DNA from: Chryseobacterium sp. KACC 21268
GTDB taxonomy: Bacteria; Bacteroidota; Bacteroidia; Flavobacteriales; Weeksellaceae
Assembly (NCBI GenBank): GCA_028736075.1
Contig: CP117875.1
Span: 3,100,001-3,164,000 of the forward strand
DNA: 64,000 nucleotides
Direction: 5' to 3'
The notes below the pieces were generated by a model. The model saw nothing but the letters and a program-made list of their open reading frames with translations. It was not told the origin of the DNA and did not search any database. The stretch's first letter is position 1. The number at the start of each line of letters is the position of its first letter. Positions 1 through 10,031 of this stretch are shown piece by piece. The position numbers were made by a program, and so were the translations under genes.

Positions 1-330
1 AATCTGAACTTCTAAAATCAGAACGACTTATCCATGATTCTGCTTTTATAAACAAGACTGATAACTAGTTAATTAGATTAATAAAATCTTCGAGCTTTTA
101 ACCCGCATTTTTTTCCAATGCACAAATCTTAGAAATTTTAAATAATATCATTCAGTTTAAAATTATATCAACCGAATCTTATCGTCTAATCAAATCAGCA
201 TTTAATTATTTCTCATTTCACCTTTTAAGATATACTTGAAAACTGAAATTTCGTGAATTAAGTTTGTTCAAATAAGTTTTAATCAATTATCTATGACATC
301 GCAAGATTATTTTTTTCTAAAATAATTGTT
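1..330. other. Non-coding left edge
   Basis: AT-rich sequence with no open frame, tRNA or repeat that I can support. Its right end carries the promoter of the first secreted gene. Confidence 0.5.
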
Positions 331-338
331 TACTTTTG
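331..338 (+). promoter_or_regulatory. -7 promoter box (TAnnTTTG) of first secreted gene
   Basis: The sequence TACTTTTG fits the Bacteroidota -7 consensus TAnnTTTG. It lies inside a possible longer reading frame that opens at 326, so transcription would begin near 343 and the real start codon must be downstream (365 or 389). Confidence 0.5.
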
Positions 339-388
339 TCAAATTAAATATTTTGTCAAAGATAATGTCGTTAATATATATAAAATTA

Positions 389-1732
389 ATGCGAGGAAAA
401 ATAATAACTTGTTCATTCCTTTTATTTACAATGCTTTTTTGTTGTGAATCAAATGCGCAAACCCCAGCTACTGAAGCATATGGTTTCTGTCCAAAGTGTA
501 CTACAAATATGGATGACGCTCCTCCTATTTACCTAACGGACGGATATTGGTTCTCCAATAATAATACCAATAACTCCAGAATCGCAAATGCAACCAATCA
601 GCTAATTGGATTTAAGACAAATACTACAGTATATTCTACGGGTGTTAATGATGCTCTGCTTACTTCCAAGAGTGTTTCCTATTCTGCTCAGAACTATAAA
701 GCTTTTCCGATACGAGTAAACACAACGACATCTAGTAATCATTTCATAGGTCTTCCGAAATGGGATGAAAACGGAGTATATCGGACCAGCTATAATGTCG
801 GTGGTGTAAATACAACTTTTGGGTCCTCCCCACCTTGCAATGTTCCAAGAGAGAATTATATGAGGGATGGAACAAACGGTTTGGATATAAGTACATTGCT
901 CTTTAATATTCCTTCTCAGGAGATGACCTTCAACGTTGACGTCCTTGCTGACATCAATCCTTCCTGCATCAGCGATGACATACCAGATATCGTTGTAACA
1001 CAAATGGGAGCACCACCTACTGGCACTGGTCAGGATAAGTTTAAATTCACAGATGCCTTAGGAAATTTAGTTGGCACAGAGATAACAGTCACTCTTAGCG
1101 GTGTATTCCAAGTAGGAAGAGGGCGATATGCACTCTACAACACGGATGGGTTATGTAGCTCTCCAACAGGAAATTATTCATTCAATACAGGTTATGAACC
1201 GTGGACAGAGAGACCTGCACCTAACAATACACAGAGAAACAGTACTGCATCCTCGGGTAATGGTGATGTCCGCGATACTAGAATTTTAACCTTTAAGCTC
1301 AGTGATTTTGGAATAAACGTTATACCCTCATCTTCTGGTTATTATGCAAAAGCAGTAAAATTTGTACATGTCTTGTCGGGTGACAGCGATCCTGCTTTTA
1401 CCGCATATAATACAGGATCGCTCAACGTCTATTGCTATGAGGACCCTACCACATTAGGAATTGAATTGGATACCAATATGGGAATTAGTGCGATGGGACG
1501 AGCTGGAAATGCAGATGCTGACAACTGGCCAATGGAAAGAAAAGGTGGTTGGATAGCATTGGAATCAAATAAAAAACCGATGGTCATAACACGGGCTACG
1601 ACCACTGAGATCAACAACATCACTAATCCCGTAGAAGGAATGCTAATATTTGACACTGTAGAACACTGCTTAAAAATGTATGTGAATTCGACAACGGGAT
1701 GGCGTTGCTTTAATCGAAAAACCTGCCCTTAA
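389..1732 (+). CDS. Large secreted surface protein, first copy
   Basis: Function not recognised. From the ATG at 389 the protein begins with a clean signal peptide (MRGK, hydrophobic core, cut near SNAQ); an in-frame ATG at 365 is the alternative. The middle is a Thr/Asn/Ser-rich beta-type region with scattered cysteines. The last 90 residues hold the pattern DNWPMxRK, then LESN, then NPVEGM, then CLKMY, and end in CFNRKTCP. The same C-terminal module ends the 1-kb-larger protein at 6363-9317 and, as a stub, 16738-16893. It is not a normal T9SS sorting domain (no terminal Lys-rich strand). The stop codon overlaps the start of the next gene (TAATG), so the two are probably translated together. 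Likely exported to the cell surface (inference). Confidence 0.75.
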   Translation: MRGKIITCSFLLFTMLFCCESNAQTPATEAYGFCPKCTTNMDDAPPIYLTDGYWFSNNNTNNSRIANATNQLIGFKTNTTVYSTGVNDALLTSKSVSYSAQNYKAFPIRVNTTTSSNHFIGLPKWDENGVYRTSYNVGGVNTTFGSSPPCNVPRENYMRDGTNGLDISTLLFNIPSQEMTFNVDVLADINPSCISDDIPDIVVTQMGAPPTGTGQDKFKFTDALGNLVGTEITVTLSGVFQVGRGRYALYNTDGLCSSPTGNYSFNTGYEPWTERPAPNNTQRNSTASSGNGDVRDTRILTFKLSDFGINVIPSSSGYYAKAVKFVHVLSGDSDPAFTAYNTGSLNVYCYEDPTTLGIELDTNMGISAMGRAGNADADNWPMERKGGWIALESNKKPMVITRATTTEINNITNPVEGMLIFDTVEHCLKMYVNSTTGWRCFNRKTCP

Positions 1733-2280
1733 TGAAAAATATAATTTTATGCCTATTCACAGCTGTTTCAAATGTATTATTTTCTCAAGTTATCATAGGC
1801 GATAATGTAGGAACAGCGACAAACAAAACATCCGTATTAATGGAATTTTCATCAACCCAGAGAAAAGGTATTATCTTACCTTATCTTACAGATATAAGTG
1901 ATGTAAATACTCCAGGTAGCATATTTTTGAGAATATCAAATCCTACTACCGCGCCAATAGCAAAAATCGTATACTACGATTATGATGGTACGTTCAAAGA
2001 TTTGTCTCCAGAAGCAAGTGGCATCGGTGCGAAGCTGAAACTAAACATTCAGCCTATTCTTAAAGAAAATAGTAACTCCAAAGTGATTATAGGGGATGAA
2101 TCATCTACAGCCAACGGTATATTGGTACTAGAATCTAAAACCAAAGCGATGGTTTTGCCAACGGTTTCATCTTACAAAGAAATTGTCAATCCTGCTCCCG
2201 GAATGATGGTATTGACAGGGGTTGGAGAGAAAACATTAGCGTTTTTCAATGGATCAAAGTGGAGCTTTTGGTCTTATTGA
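1732..2280 (+). CDS. Small secreted partner protein, first copy (two-module)
   Basis: A 182-residue exported protein of unknown function. It has a short signal peptide (MKNIILCLFTAVSNVLFSQ) and then VIIGDNVGTA, a start shared with the proteins at 9345-9929 and 16200-16736. It holds two copies of one module: an LEF/LES strand, K-(G/A)-x-(I/V)-LP, then (N/T)PG-x-(I/M) and a hydrophobic end with a Tyr or Trp; the second ends KWSFWSY. The same module forms the C-terminus of the large protein encoded just upstream. The start overlaps the upstream stop by one base, which suggests coupled translation and a joint role. A structural surface or fibre component is possible but unproven. Confidence 0.75.
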   Translation: MKNIILCLFTAVSNVLFSQVIIGDNVGTATNKTSVLMEFSSTQRKGIILPYLTDISDVNTPGSIFLRISNPTTAPIAKIVYYDYDGTFKDLSPEASGIGAKLKLNIQPILKENSNSKVIIGDESSTANGILVLESKTKAMVLPTVSSYKEIVNPAPGMMVLTGVGEKTLAFFNGSKWSFWSY

Positions 2281-2295
2281 AATATGCTTTTATAT

Positions 2296-2325
2296 AAAAA
2301 GAGATTAGATGAGATATCTCTTTTT
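2296..2325 (+). terminator. Rho-independent terminator after the first secreted pair
   Basis: A 10-bp perfect stem (AAAAAGAGAT / ATCTCTTTTT) with an 8-10 base loop, 16 bp after the small gene, ending in a T run. Confidence 0.75.
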
Positions 2326-2329
2326 GAAA

Positions 2330-2960
2330 ATCTCTCAGCCGATTGGTAAAATAATCTTCCATTGTCATAAAATTTTTTCTAGAAACGGTAACAGTAATGA
2401 ATGTGAGATTTCTTTTGGAGAGATACAGCCCAGCCAGTAAGTGGGAGATAATTATTGCTAATAAGTTTTTAGGACTGTTATCTCATATAACATTATCCCG
2501 TAAATAATTTAGATTTATAAGTGTAATATTTAATTCTCCCAAAACTTCAGTTTTGTAGCCTTTAAAAAGAGATTTTATTGCCTCATTTTCTTTTATTGCA
2601 AGATGACTTTTTTTCTTGACACAATCTTTGTGCTCTTCACATATTTGTAGCTTTTAATTCTTTTGGTTCTATAAAATTTACTCTGACTTTATCTTCGGTA
2701 TTTCCGCACGCTTTGCTTAATAATGCAATATTTTGAATTGTCAGAGAAATGTCGCTATTATTATATACTGTTTTCCTATTTTAAAAAATAAAATTTTACT
2801 GCCAACAGAATGTTCTAAAAATTTTCAATCAGATCAAGCTCCTCAATCGCACATTCTTCCTCTGCATAAACAGAGTGCTCTACAAATCTAAAAAAACAAT
2901 TAATTCCAGATTTTTTTCCAAATCACATTTTTTGACGGTGATTTTTATTCTCGTTTTCTG
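2330..2960 (-). pseudogene. Decayed gene of unknown origin
   Basis: No intact frame exists, but the minus strand carries stretches of protein-like sequence that join across frame changes. From 2960 downward one frame reads ITVKKCDLEKKSG, then RFVEHSVYAEEECAIEELDL; after a shift near 2815 it goes on through SLTIQNIALLSKACG and VRVNFIEPKELKAT to a stop near 2640; another shift continues EEHKDCVKKKSHLAIKE to about 2480, and protein-like sequence may run on to 2330. Codon-like continuity over about 200 residues with at least two frameshifts and stops is what a dead gene looks like. I do not recognise the family. It may be the tail of a lost accessory gene. Confidence 0.45.
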
Positions 2961-4208
2961 TTATATGAATCGACAAATTAAGGTTTTCCACTGCCTTCTC
3001 TTTTTAAATTTGGTTGGATAAGAATGTAGATTGCGTCTAAATATATAGCCACCATAAACTGCGATCGGAGGCTCTTTCCAAAATTTGGTTTAGGGAATCT
3101 AGACTTCCTTTTTATATCATTTAGTATCCTATCTTTTATGGACAGGAGCCAGTCATAGATTTACTGATTGTTTTGCGAGAATACATTTTTGCAACACAGT
3201 AGCAAAATGTTCATTAGATAAAAATTGATAGTTTTCATGTGTTGTATTTTTTGTTAAATTTAAATATTTAAATTTAAGCCATTCATTTTCAACATTTGAT
3301 AAGCGTACACTAAAGAATAATTTGACCTCATAACATCCCCACTAAGGGTATATTATAATCCATATTTTTTTAATTGACCATATAATTCGATGGAAACAAT
3401 TTTATCCTTACGGGCGGACTTTCTTGCTGATTTGGATAATTTTGGTGAAATCTTCAATCCAAATATGTTCAAACTGTCAAATGGACGACTTAATCACGAT
3501 GGTGGATTTATATTCTATAAATCCGTGATTTTTTTTAAGAACAAATAACTGCATAACAAATTATGGCCGATGATAATTGAGCTGGAAAGCTTTTATTTCG
3601 CCTACTTTAAAAATTCAGTATTTTTACTTAATCACGGCTTAGTACACAATTATAAATTTGGTTAAAAATCAATGTTATGTTTTTATCAAGTTTTATGGGA
3701 TTTGAATTCATTATTATATGCTTATTTTCGCTGTTGCTAGCATTTTTAATAGCACACGGGAGAAAAAAATAATTTTCCTATCATTTTATCTCCTAATTAG
3801 AGTATATGATTAAAATTGTACAACGGCATACTGAACTGTTGAATTTTTGATAGGACAAATAAGCCCTGCAGAGCAAATATGAATTACATATGGAAAACAT
3901 ATATGTCAATTAAAACTTTGTATATCTTCGGTGAGTCTTTTACCCAAATATTTGATTTAATCTTTCTGAATAACTATCCTTTGAATTAACAATTTGATGT
4001 CCTTTTTTTATTTGCTACACAAAACTTCCGGTATTTAATTTCAGCGGCTACACTTGGTATGTAAAAGATTGCTTGATCATATTTACATTTTATTATAATG
4101 TTTATATGAGCCATTTTCGGGAAAATGGACTGTATCATTTGCCCAAATTATGACACTCAAACCTAAACGTGTATTTAATCTATTAACTTTGAATCATAAT
4201 TAAAGCCT
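2961..4208. other. Long gene-poor stretch
   Basis: About 1.2 kb without a credible gene of normal length. The part up to about 3540 has short protein-like minus-strand fragments broken by stops (for example one ending VSIELYGQLKKYGL at about 3360), consistent with further decay. The part from 3541 to 4208 looks non-coding except for the 31-codon frame listed separately, and contains the promoter of the regulator that starts at 4209. Confidence 0.4.
3677..3772 (+). CDS. Possible 31-residue membrane peptide
   Basis: An ATG frame encodes a peptide with one hydrophobic segment (FIIICLFSLLLAFLIA) and a basic end (HGRKK), the layout of a single-pass small membrane protein. It ends inside a run of seven A, so a longer ancestral frame could have been cut by a slip in that run. 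There is no neighbour link and no clear ribosome site; it could be chance. Confidence 0.25.
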   Translation: MFLSSFMGFEFIIICLFSLLLAFLIAHGRKK

Positions 4209-5834
4209 ATGATTTTTAAATTGATAAAAACGTATAATTTATTGCTTCTTATTACACTTTTAGCATTGATTTTATCGTCAGAAAATCTTTTAGCACAAAG
4301 TCCGGAAGCATATAATAAGATTTATACAAAAGCTTATCTGGAGATTTCTCAGAAAGATTTTCCAAGAGCTATCCAAATTGCAGATTCTCTTTATAATATT
4401 TCCGAATCTCCGCGTTACAAAGCAAAGAGCCTAATGCTATCAGCGACCCTTATGCAGCAGTCCGGAGAAATAAAGAATGCCGTGGAATATGCTTTGAATG
4501 CAGACCAGATACTTTTAGGAAGTGATGAATATATATGGAAAGCAAAAATTTCCGGCTTTTTAGCTTCCCAATACAGAAATCTTCAACTTTATAATGAATC
4601 CAAAAAATATATTGATCAAACTATAGAGACTGTTTCTCAGATTAATGATCCCAGAATGGTTAACCAAACGATGGGTTTTATTATGCAGGAAAAAGCTTAT
4701 TACGAAATTGACCAGAAGAATTATAATCAGTCTGTCATCAATATCGCCGAATCTGAAAACTATTTTAAACTCAGTGGACAAACTAATGACTTTCTTACCG
4801 CTAACAATGAACAGCTGTTAGGATTAAGTTATTTTCATCTGAAGGATTACAGTAAAGCACTTTTTTACTATCAGCATTCTCTGGATAAATTAGGGAAAAT
4901 GTCAGATAATTTTCTCAAGGCACTTGTGCTGAATGGACTGGCAAAAACATACTTGGCTAAAAAAGATCCGTCCAATGCAAAAATATTTATAGAAGAAGCT
5001 CAGAAATTAGCTGATGAATCAAATTATCTTAATCTCAAAAATGAAATATACCAAACTTCTCAAAAATACTTTGCTCTAATAAAAGATCTTGATAATTTGG
5101 AATTAAACAAAGCCAAACAGGATTCTGTTCAGGAAAAGATTTCAGTAAAGTCCTCTGCCTTTATCAATGACTCCTACTCAGGTCTTAAAAAAAAGAATGA
5201 TGAGCTGGCAAGAGATTCAAACGCAAAAAATATGTTACTACTTACTACAATTCTGGTACTGTTATCTGGCTGTGCTTATTTTATATTTTACAAGCAACGC
5301 CAAAAAAGAAGCCTTAATAAGGTAAAGCAAATTCTTAAAGATTTTGAACAGATAAAAAAAGACACAGTTGAGGATGTTACTACAGATATAGTAGGCTCTG
5401 AAAAGGATGCCGTTAGTCCTGAAAATATCGGGTTACCAATATCAGAACCATCCACCTTGATGACGGATATTACAGAGAAAAAAATACTTTATAATTTAGA
5501 AAAGTTTGAAGAATCTTTGCTGTTCACCCAGAATACCATTTCCCTACCGTATGTAGCAGCATACTGTGGCACTAACACCAAATATCTGTCTTACGTAGTC
5601 AATACGCATAAAAAGAAAGACTTTAAAAATTACATTAATGAATTACGTGTACGGTACATCATCCTAAAATTGAAAAATAACAGCAATTACCAGAAATACA
5701 AAATTTCAACATTGGCAGAGGAAGCAGGCTTCTCTTCCCAAAGCAAATTTGCAGCAGCATTTAAAAAAATAACCAGTGTAAACCCGTCTGAATTTCTGGA
5801 TCACTTAAAATCTCAGCAGCTAAATTCACTATAA
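4209..5834 (+). CDS. TPR membrane regulator with AraC-type DNA-binding domain
   Basis: A 541-residue one-piece sensor-regulator. A signal peptide (cut near NLLAQ, residue 30) leads into TPR-like helical repeats (about 35-290), which would lie in the periplasm. A single membrane span (about 344-362, LLLTTILVLLSGCAYFIFY) is followed by a Lys-rich cytoplasmic linker and a C-terminal AraC-family double helix-turn-helix (about 425-535) with LPYVAAYCGTNTKYLS and ISTLAEEAGFSSQSKFAAAFKK. Such proteins are common in Flavobacteriia and are thought to couple an envelope signal to transcription. It sits between two copies of the large/small secreted pair, so these are its most likely targets (inference from position). 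Confidence 0.85.
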   Translation: MIFKLIKTYNLLLLITLLALILSSENLLAQSPEAYNKIYTKAYLEISQKDFPRAIQIADSLYNISESPRYKAKSLMLSATLMQQSGEIKNAVEYALNADQILLGSDEYIWKAKISGFLASQYRNLQLYNESKKYIDQTIETVSQINDPRMVNQTMGFIMQEKAYYEIDQKNYNQSVINIAESENYFKLSGQTNDFLTANNEQLLGLSYFHLKDYSKALFYYQHSLDKLGKMSDNFLKALVLNGLAKTYLAKKDPSNAKIFIEEAQKLADESNYLNLKNEIYQTSQKYFALIKDLDNLELNKAKQDSVQEKISVKSSAFINDSYSGLKKKNDELARDSNAKNMLLLTTILVLLSGCAYFIFYKQRQKRSLNKVKQILKDFEQIKKDTVEDVTTDIVGSEKDAVSPENIGLPISEPSTLMTDITEKKILYNLEKFEESLLFTQNTISLPYVAAYCGTNTKYLSYVVNTHKKKDFKNYINELRVRYIILKLKNNSNYQKYKISTLAEEAGFSSQSKFAAAFKKITSVNPSEFLDHLKSQQLNSL

Positions 5835-6362
5835 TCATCCGGGGCTGATTATCCAATCCTATCTGATCAACTCATTCATTTCGAAATTTCTTGTCTTTCA
5901 AATTAAACTGCTTTCTCATCACAAAAATGCCATCCGCATCATCTAATATTCTTAATAGATGAGATCGTCCGTTTAATAATTTCTAATTAGCTAGATAACA
6001 AAACCCATTGAATATCAGTACGCTAAATCAACTGTATAAATAAAATCATAGTTCATTTTCCCGAATTCGAACCTTCATCTTCTTGTGAAACTGTTTTAAG
6101 AGCAGGTATTTTGCACAAAATTAAAACGATAGAAAATAAGTACAAATGATGAAAATGGGATGCTTTTCCCGTGTAATTATCGGGAGAAGTATTTTTTGGA
6201 TCCAGTCCATAATGTAGTTTAGATAGAGAAAAGCAAAATGTAATTTTTTTCGGAACATTAAGATTACGTTGAAACCTTCTCCCCCATTTATGACACTTGT
6301 TCTGTTCTGTGCCTTTGATTTATAAATCAGTTAATAATCCTGATATATTTATACGACACAAG
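5835..6362. other. Intergenic region before the second large secreted gene
   Basis: About 530 bp without a supported gene. It contains one GC-richer hairpin at 6162-6197 (GCTTTTCCCG paired imperfectly with CGGGAGAAGT, then a T-rich run), which could end transcription from upstream or shape the leader of the next gene. A TTG at 6297 opens the frame of the next gene earlier but lacks a signal-peptide context. Confidence 0.4.
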
Positions 6363-9317
6363 ATGATACAAAAATTTCTTAACTTTCTAAATGATGGAAA
6401 GCTTTTAATTAGCTTATTCTGTCTTCTTAACAGCACACCTCTTTTAGCCGACGGATCAAGAAATCTATACCCTGCCGGCACATTAGGTGGCCGTGCATTT
6501 TTGTACAGTAACTCCTACAGTGGAAGCAATGGGGTTACATTGGCTTCCTGGCCATTTAAGTCGCGAGGTACCCACTATGCGTACCTGAAAGCAGGGGAAA
6601 TCTTACACACCGCCTCAAGCGCACAAGGGATTGGTAATGGGAGAATTGTTATGACAGCGCCTGATGGAAGCATCTATACCTCTGGCAATAATACCACAGG
6701 ACAGATTAGCAGCCGAACAGCTGAAAATGCAGGACCTAGGTTTTTGTCACAAGCGGCAGGCTCCAACCGTTACATTACATTCAACCGCACCGCTTCTTTA
6801 AATCAGGCAGGAATATGGAAGATTGAATTCTTACCCACAGGGGATATCAATTCTTCAAGCACACCAACAGTAACCAATATTGCAGCGGATTCGAATTGGA
6901 CCCAGCCAACGGATTCTGAATTGATAGCAGCCTGGGATGTGGCTGTAGAATCATCCGGCTCTTGGATTCAGGGACGTGTTTATTCGACCGTCTTTAATCT
7001 GCACCTCAGCAGCAGTCAGACTGCTGGTTTTAACGGACAGGTGTATGCATTGACTAAGGATGGCTACATTTACAGGGTTAATAACAATGGTAATAATGGC
7101 GTAGGTTTTACTTTTTTTGTGAATAATCGAGGATTTATTACAAATAATGAGTCTACTTATAAAAGCATTAACTATTCTAGCGGCATCTCTTCTTCTGTTC
7201 ACTCACCCTTATTAGCAGACACGTCTCAAGATATTACCCATAAAATCTTCTATGCTACTCCTGCCACTGACATGCCCGCCAATGCTAATGGCAGTGTTCC
7301 CGGGAATAATACGTGGTTACGTAACAATGTGATAACGCCTAATGTACTCAATGTAAATCTGGTGGGAGCAGAAACTACGCCTTCTCAGGTCAGTACATTA
7401 AAAGGTGGATACGTAAAGTTTAATGCAGCCGTACAAGGTGCGTACACAATAACAATAGAAAGTGCCTCGAATCCTGCAACTTTTGTTACCAGGGTACTGA
7501 CAGGAATAGCCAGTGCTGGAGACAACAGTGTTTTTTGGAACGGTAAAGATGGAAACGGCAATAATTTACCAGAGGGTAATCAGCCTATAAGGCTGAAAGT
7601 GCAGCTTCGCGGGGCTGAAGTGCATTTTCCTTTTATTGATATGGAAATTAATCCTAATGGGATGATACTAGAACTTTTAAATGGTGCTGATACCAGCATA
7701 GAACGCTATAGGGTTTATTGGGATGATACAGATATCACAAGAACAGCCACCAATAATCAAGGTAAGGCCTCCACACCAGCTAACGCCAGTATTTCTGGAT
7801 CATTAAGTGGACCTAGTGGAACAGGCGGCCACATGTGGGGGCAGCAGAATAATAATTCCAGCCCATTATCAAGTACAAATCTTGCAAGTGGCTTTGCAAA
7901 TGAAAAGTCGATTGACACCTGGTCTTATATCAAAGGACCTGAAGCACAATCACAAACCTCAATAGTTGTAAAAACTGCGGACTTACAAGTGACTTCCATT
8001 ACAGCAGATAAAAACAGTTTGTCCATTGCTGAACAGATCACTTATACCGTTAAAGTTAGGAATAACGGTCCAAGCAGTGCTGAAAATGCCCCCTTCCGTT
8101 TTCTTGTTCCAGCAGGATTTGATTCAGTCTCGATTAGTTTCTCAGGTAACAGCTGTGGGAGCCAATCCACTCCTGTAACCTACGATCCTGTAAATCACGT
8201 TTATGTATCAAAGATTGACATTCCGGCTGGCTGTGAAATTACGTACATATTTACAATGCTGGTTACAAGCGCTGCCAATGCAGGAAATATTCAGGTCGAA
8301 GCCAGCATTCTGCGCCCAAATGATGTAACAGATCCTGACGCTACAAATACAACACCAGGAGTTCCTCCGACTGATGCTCATTATGAGTGTACTAACAATG
8401 GGTCTGGCGGAAACTGCAACAATATTTTAACCTACAGCAATGTGACATTTACACCTGTTGAAATCTGTACAGAACCTGTGGACGGTAATGCCTTCCAATG
8501 GAGCATTGAGAATTCTTCAAGTCCTGTAGTCACTCAAAATATAACGCAACCATCATCTAATTACGGATTTGTCTTTGACATCTATGAGCTGGATAACTCA
8601 TTCAACCTAAACATCAACGGAACTCTGATAGCCGCTCAAGAACTTCAGTTTCAGTCGTCGGGAACTTCAGGCATTAATGTGAGATTTGCCGATGGTTCCC
8701 AATACGAAACTGATACAACACATAACGGAACTAGAGCTGACATCTGGCAGATGAGAGGTAATGCTGCCAATCCGCTGATTCGTATTTCAATAAGTCCCTC
8801 AGGCGTTATCTCACTGTTTGGAAGCAAGGCATCATATGGTCCTCTGCAACCTCTAGTTCTGATGAATGGCAATACGCTGAACTCCATCTCTTGGAACCAC
8901 ACTTCCACAAATAATATAACAGTGACACAAAATGTCGTGGGCTTAACTATAATGAATGGCTATGGCTATGGTCTTAATATCACACAGTGTGCCTGCTATA
9001 GACCGGCTATGTTAACGGGTACTGGACTGGATACAAAAATGGGAATCACACTCTTACAAAGAGCAGGCAGTCAGACTGCGGATAATTGGCCAATGGGAAG
9101 AAAATCAGGGCATTTGGCACTTGAATCTAATACAAAAGGTTTTGTAATAACGCGTATGTCGACTGTTGAAATACAGGGTCAGATGACTCCTTTAGTTATT
9201 GCACCTAAAATTACAAGTCCCCAGGAAGGAATGATGATCTATGACACGACAGCCAGATGTTTAAAAATCTACCATGATGCGGTCTGGAGCTGCTTTAACA
9301 AACAAGCCTGTCCTTAA
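6363..9317 (+). CDS. Large secreted surface protein with DUF11-like domain, second copy
   Basis: A 984-residue exported protein; an adhesin-type role is likely but not shown. I start at the ATG at 6363 because it gives a proper signal peptide (LLISLFCLLNSTPLLA); the frame opens earlier only with a TTG. The first 550 residues are Asn/Ser/Gly-rich beta sequence. About 570-690 resembles a DUF11/CARDB-type domain (LQVTSITADKNSLSIAEQ, YTVKVRNNGPSSAENAPF, VPAGFDS). The last 90 residues match the C-terminal module of the protein at 389-1732 (DTKMGI, DNWPMGRK, LALESN, PQEGMMIYDT, CLKIY) and end CFNKQACP. The small partner follows after 27 bp. Confidence 0.75.
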   Translation: MIQKFLNFLNDGKLLISLFCLLNSTPLLADGSRNLYPAGTLGGRAFLYSNSYSGSNGVTLASWPFKSRGTHYAYLKAGEILHTASSAQGIGNGRIVMTAPDGSIYTSGNNTTGQISSRTAENAGPRFLSQAAGSNRYITFNRTASLNQAGIWKIEFLPTGDINSSSTPTVTNIAADSNWTQPTDSELIAAWDVAVESSGSWIQGRVYSTVFNLHLSSSQTAGFNGQVYALTKDGYIYRVNNNGNNGVGFTFFVNNRGFITNNESTYKSINYSSGISSSVHSPLLADTSQDITHKIFYATPATDMPANANGSVPGNNTWLRNNVITPNVLNVNLVGAETTPSQVSTLKGGYVKFNAAVQGAYTITIESASNPATFVTRVLTGIASAGDNSVFWNGKDGNGNNLPEGNQPIRLKVQLRGAEVHFPFIDMEINPNGMILELLNGADTSIERYRVYWDDTDITRTATNNQGKASTPANASISGSLSGPSGTGGHMWGQQNNNSSPLSSTNLASGFANEKSIDTWSYIKGPEAQSQTSIVVKTADLQVTSITADKNSLSIAEQITYTVKVRNNGPSSAENAPFRFLVPAGFDSVSISFSGNSCGSQSTPVTYDPVNHVYVSKIDIPAGCEITYIFTMLVTSAANAGNIQVEASILRPNDVTDPDATNTTPGVPPTDAHYECTNNGSGGNCNNILTYSNVTFTPVEICTEPVDGNAFQWSIENSSSPVVTQNITQPSSNYGFVFDIYELDNSFNLNINGTLIAAQELQFQSSGTSGINVRFADGSQYETDTTHNGTRADIWQMRGNAANPLIRISISPSGVISLFGSKASYGPLQPLVLMNGNTLNSISWNHTSTNNITVTQNVVGLTIMNGYGYGLNITQCACYRPAMLTGTGLDTKMGITLLQRAGSQTADNWPMGRKSGHLALESNTKGFVITRMSTVEIQGQMTPLVIAPKITSPQEGMMIYDTTARCLKIYHDAVWSCFNKQACP

Positions 9318-9344
9318 TACATTATAATCAATTTTAAACTTTTT

Positions 9345-9929
9345 ATGAAAAACATAATTTGTACGCTAAGTCTTCTGATTTTCAACCCAGTTTTTGCTCA
9401 GGTGATTATTGGTAATACAATTGGTACGGTACCGTCCGGACAAAAAGAATCAGTGCTTCTCGAATTTGCATCTGGACAAAATAAAGGGATTATACTTCCG
9501 TATGTTAGAATAGTACCCTCAGGAAGCAGGTTGTCTGAAGGGACAATGGTGCTGGATGCCACAGATCCTCAAAGGGCTAAAATCATATATTATAATGGTG
9601 TGATTGATATGAATTCATCTGATGGCTGGTTCGATCTCAGTAACGGAGACACTGCAGATCTTACTTCAATAATGGGAACACAGCCAAGTCCAGCAGCTGT
9701 CACTGAATTTTCAGAATCTAAAATGATCATCGGTTCAAACAGTTCTTCATCTGATGGTGTTTTAGTTTTGGAATCACAGAGCAAAGCAATGGTTTTACCA
9801 ATGGTTACTAATACAGACGATATCCCTGATCCAGCTCCCGGAATGTTGGTGTACATTAACAAAGAGGGGGCAAAAAGGCTTGCGGTTTATAATGGGAATG
9901 CATGGACATATTGGAAACCTAACGATTAA
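9345..9929 (+). CDS. Small secreted partner protein, second copy (two-module)
   Basis: A 194-residue exported protein, paralogue of the genes at 1732-2280 and 16200-16736. Signal peptide MKNIICTLSLLIFNPVFAQ, then VIIGNTIGTVPSG. Two copies of the LEF/LES-KG-LP module follow, the second reading VLVLESQSKAMVLPMV, then PAPGMLVY, ending WTYWKPND. It follows the second large secreted gene by 27 bp and probably shares its transcript. Function unknown; the repeated pairing with a large surface protein suggests the two act together. Confidence 0.75.
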   Translation: MKNIICTLSLLIFNPVFAQVIIGNTIGTVPSGQKESVLLEFASGQNKGIILPYVRIVPSGSRLSEGTMVLDATDPQRAKIIYYNGVIDMNSSDGWFDLSNGDTADLTSIMGTQPSPAAVTEFSESKMIIGSNSSSSDGVLVLESQSKAMVLPMVTNTDDIPDPAPGMLVYINKEGAKRLAVYNGNAWTYWKPND

Positions 9930-9973
9930 TAATTGAGCTCCCAACATCAAGCACTAAACTTAATCATATTTAT

Positions 9974-10031
9974 GTCGGGCAGTTGTTTTAGTTAAGTTCA
10001 ATGACCAAAATTTGTGTTTTTTCTGCCCGGC
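9974..10031 (+). terminator. Possible terminator with long loop
   Basis: GTCGGGCAG at 9974-9982 can pair with CTGCCCGGC at 10023-10031 (one G-U pair), in a gap between convergent genes. The loop is about 40 bases and the T run lies inside it, so this is a weak call. Confidence 0.3.

Noticed and set aside
602-1003. 133-codon frame opposite the first large gene
   Set aside because: Shadow of the coding strand with no recognisable domain or start context.
3010-3180. Minus-strand frame with VAIYLDAIY, reminiscent of IS256 transposases
   Set aside because: The likeness is short, other motifs are missing, and another frame over the same bases connects better to the decayed gene at 2330-2960.
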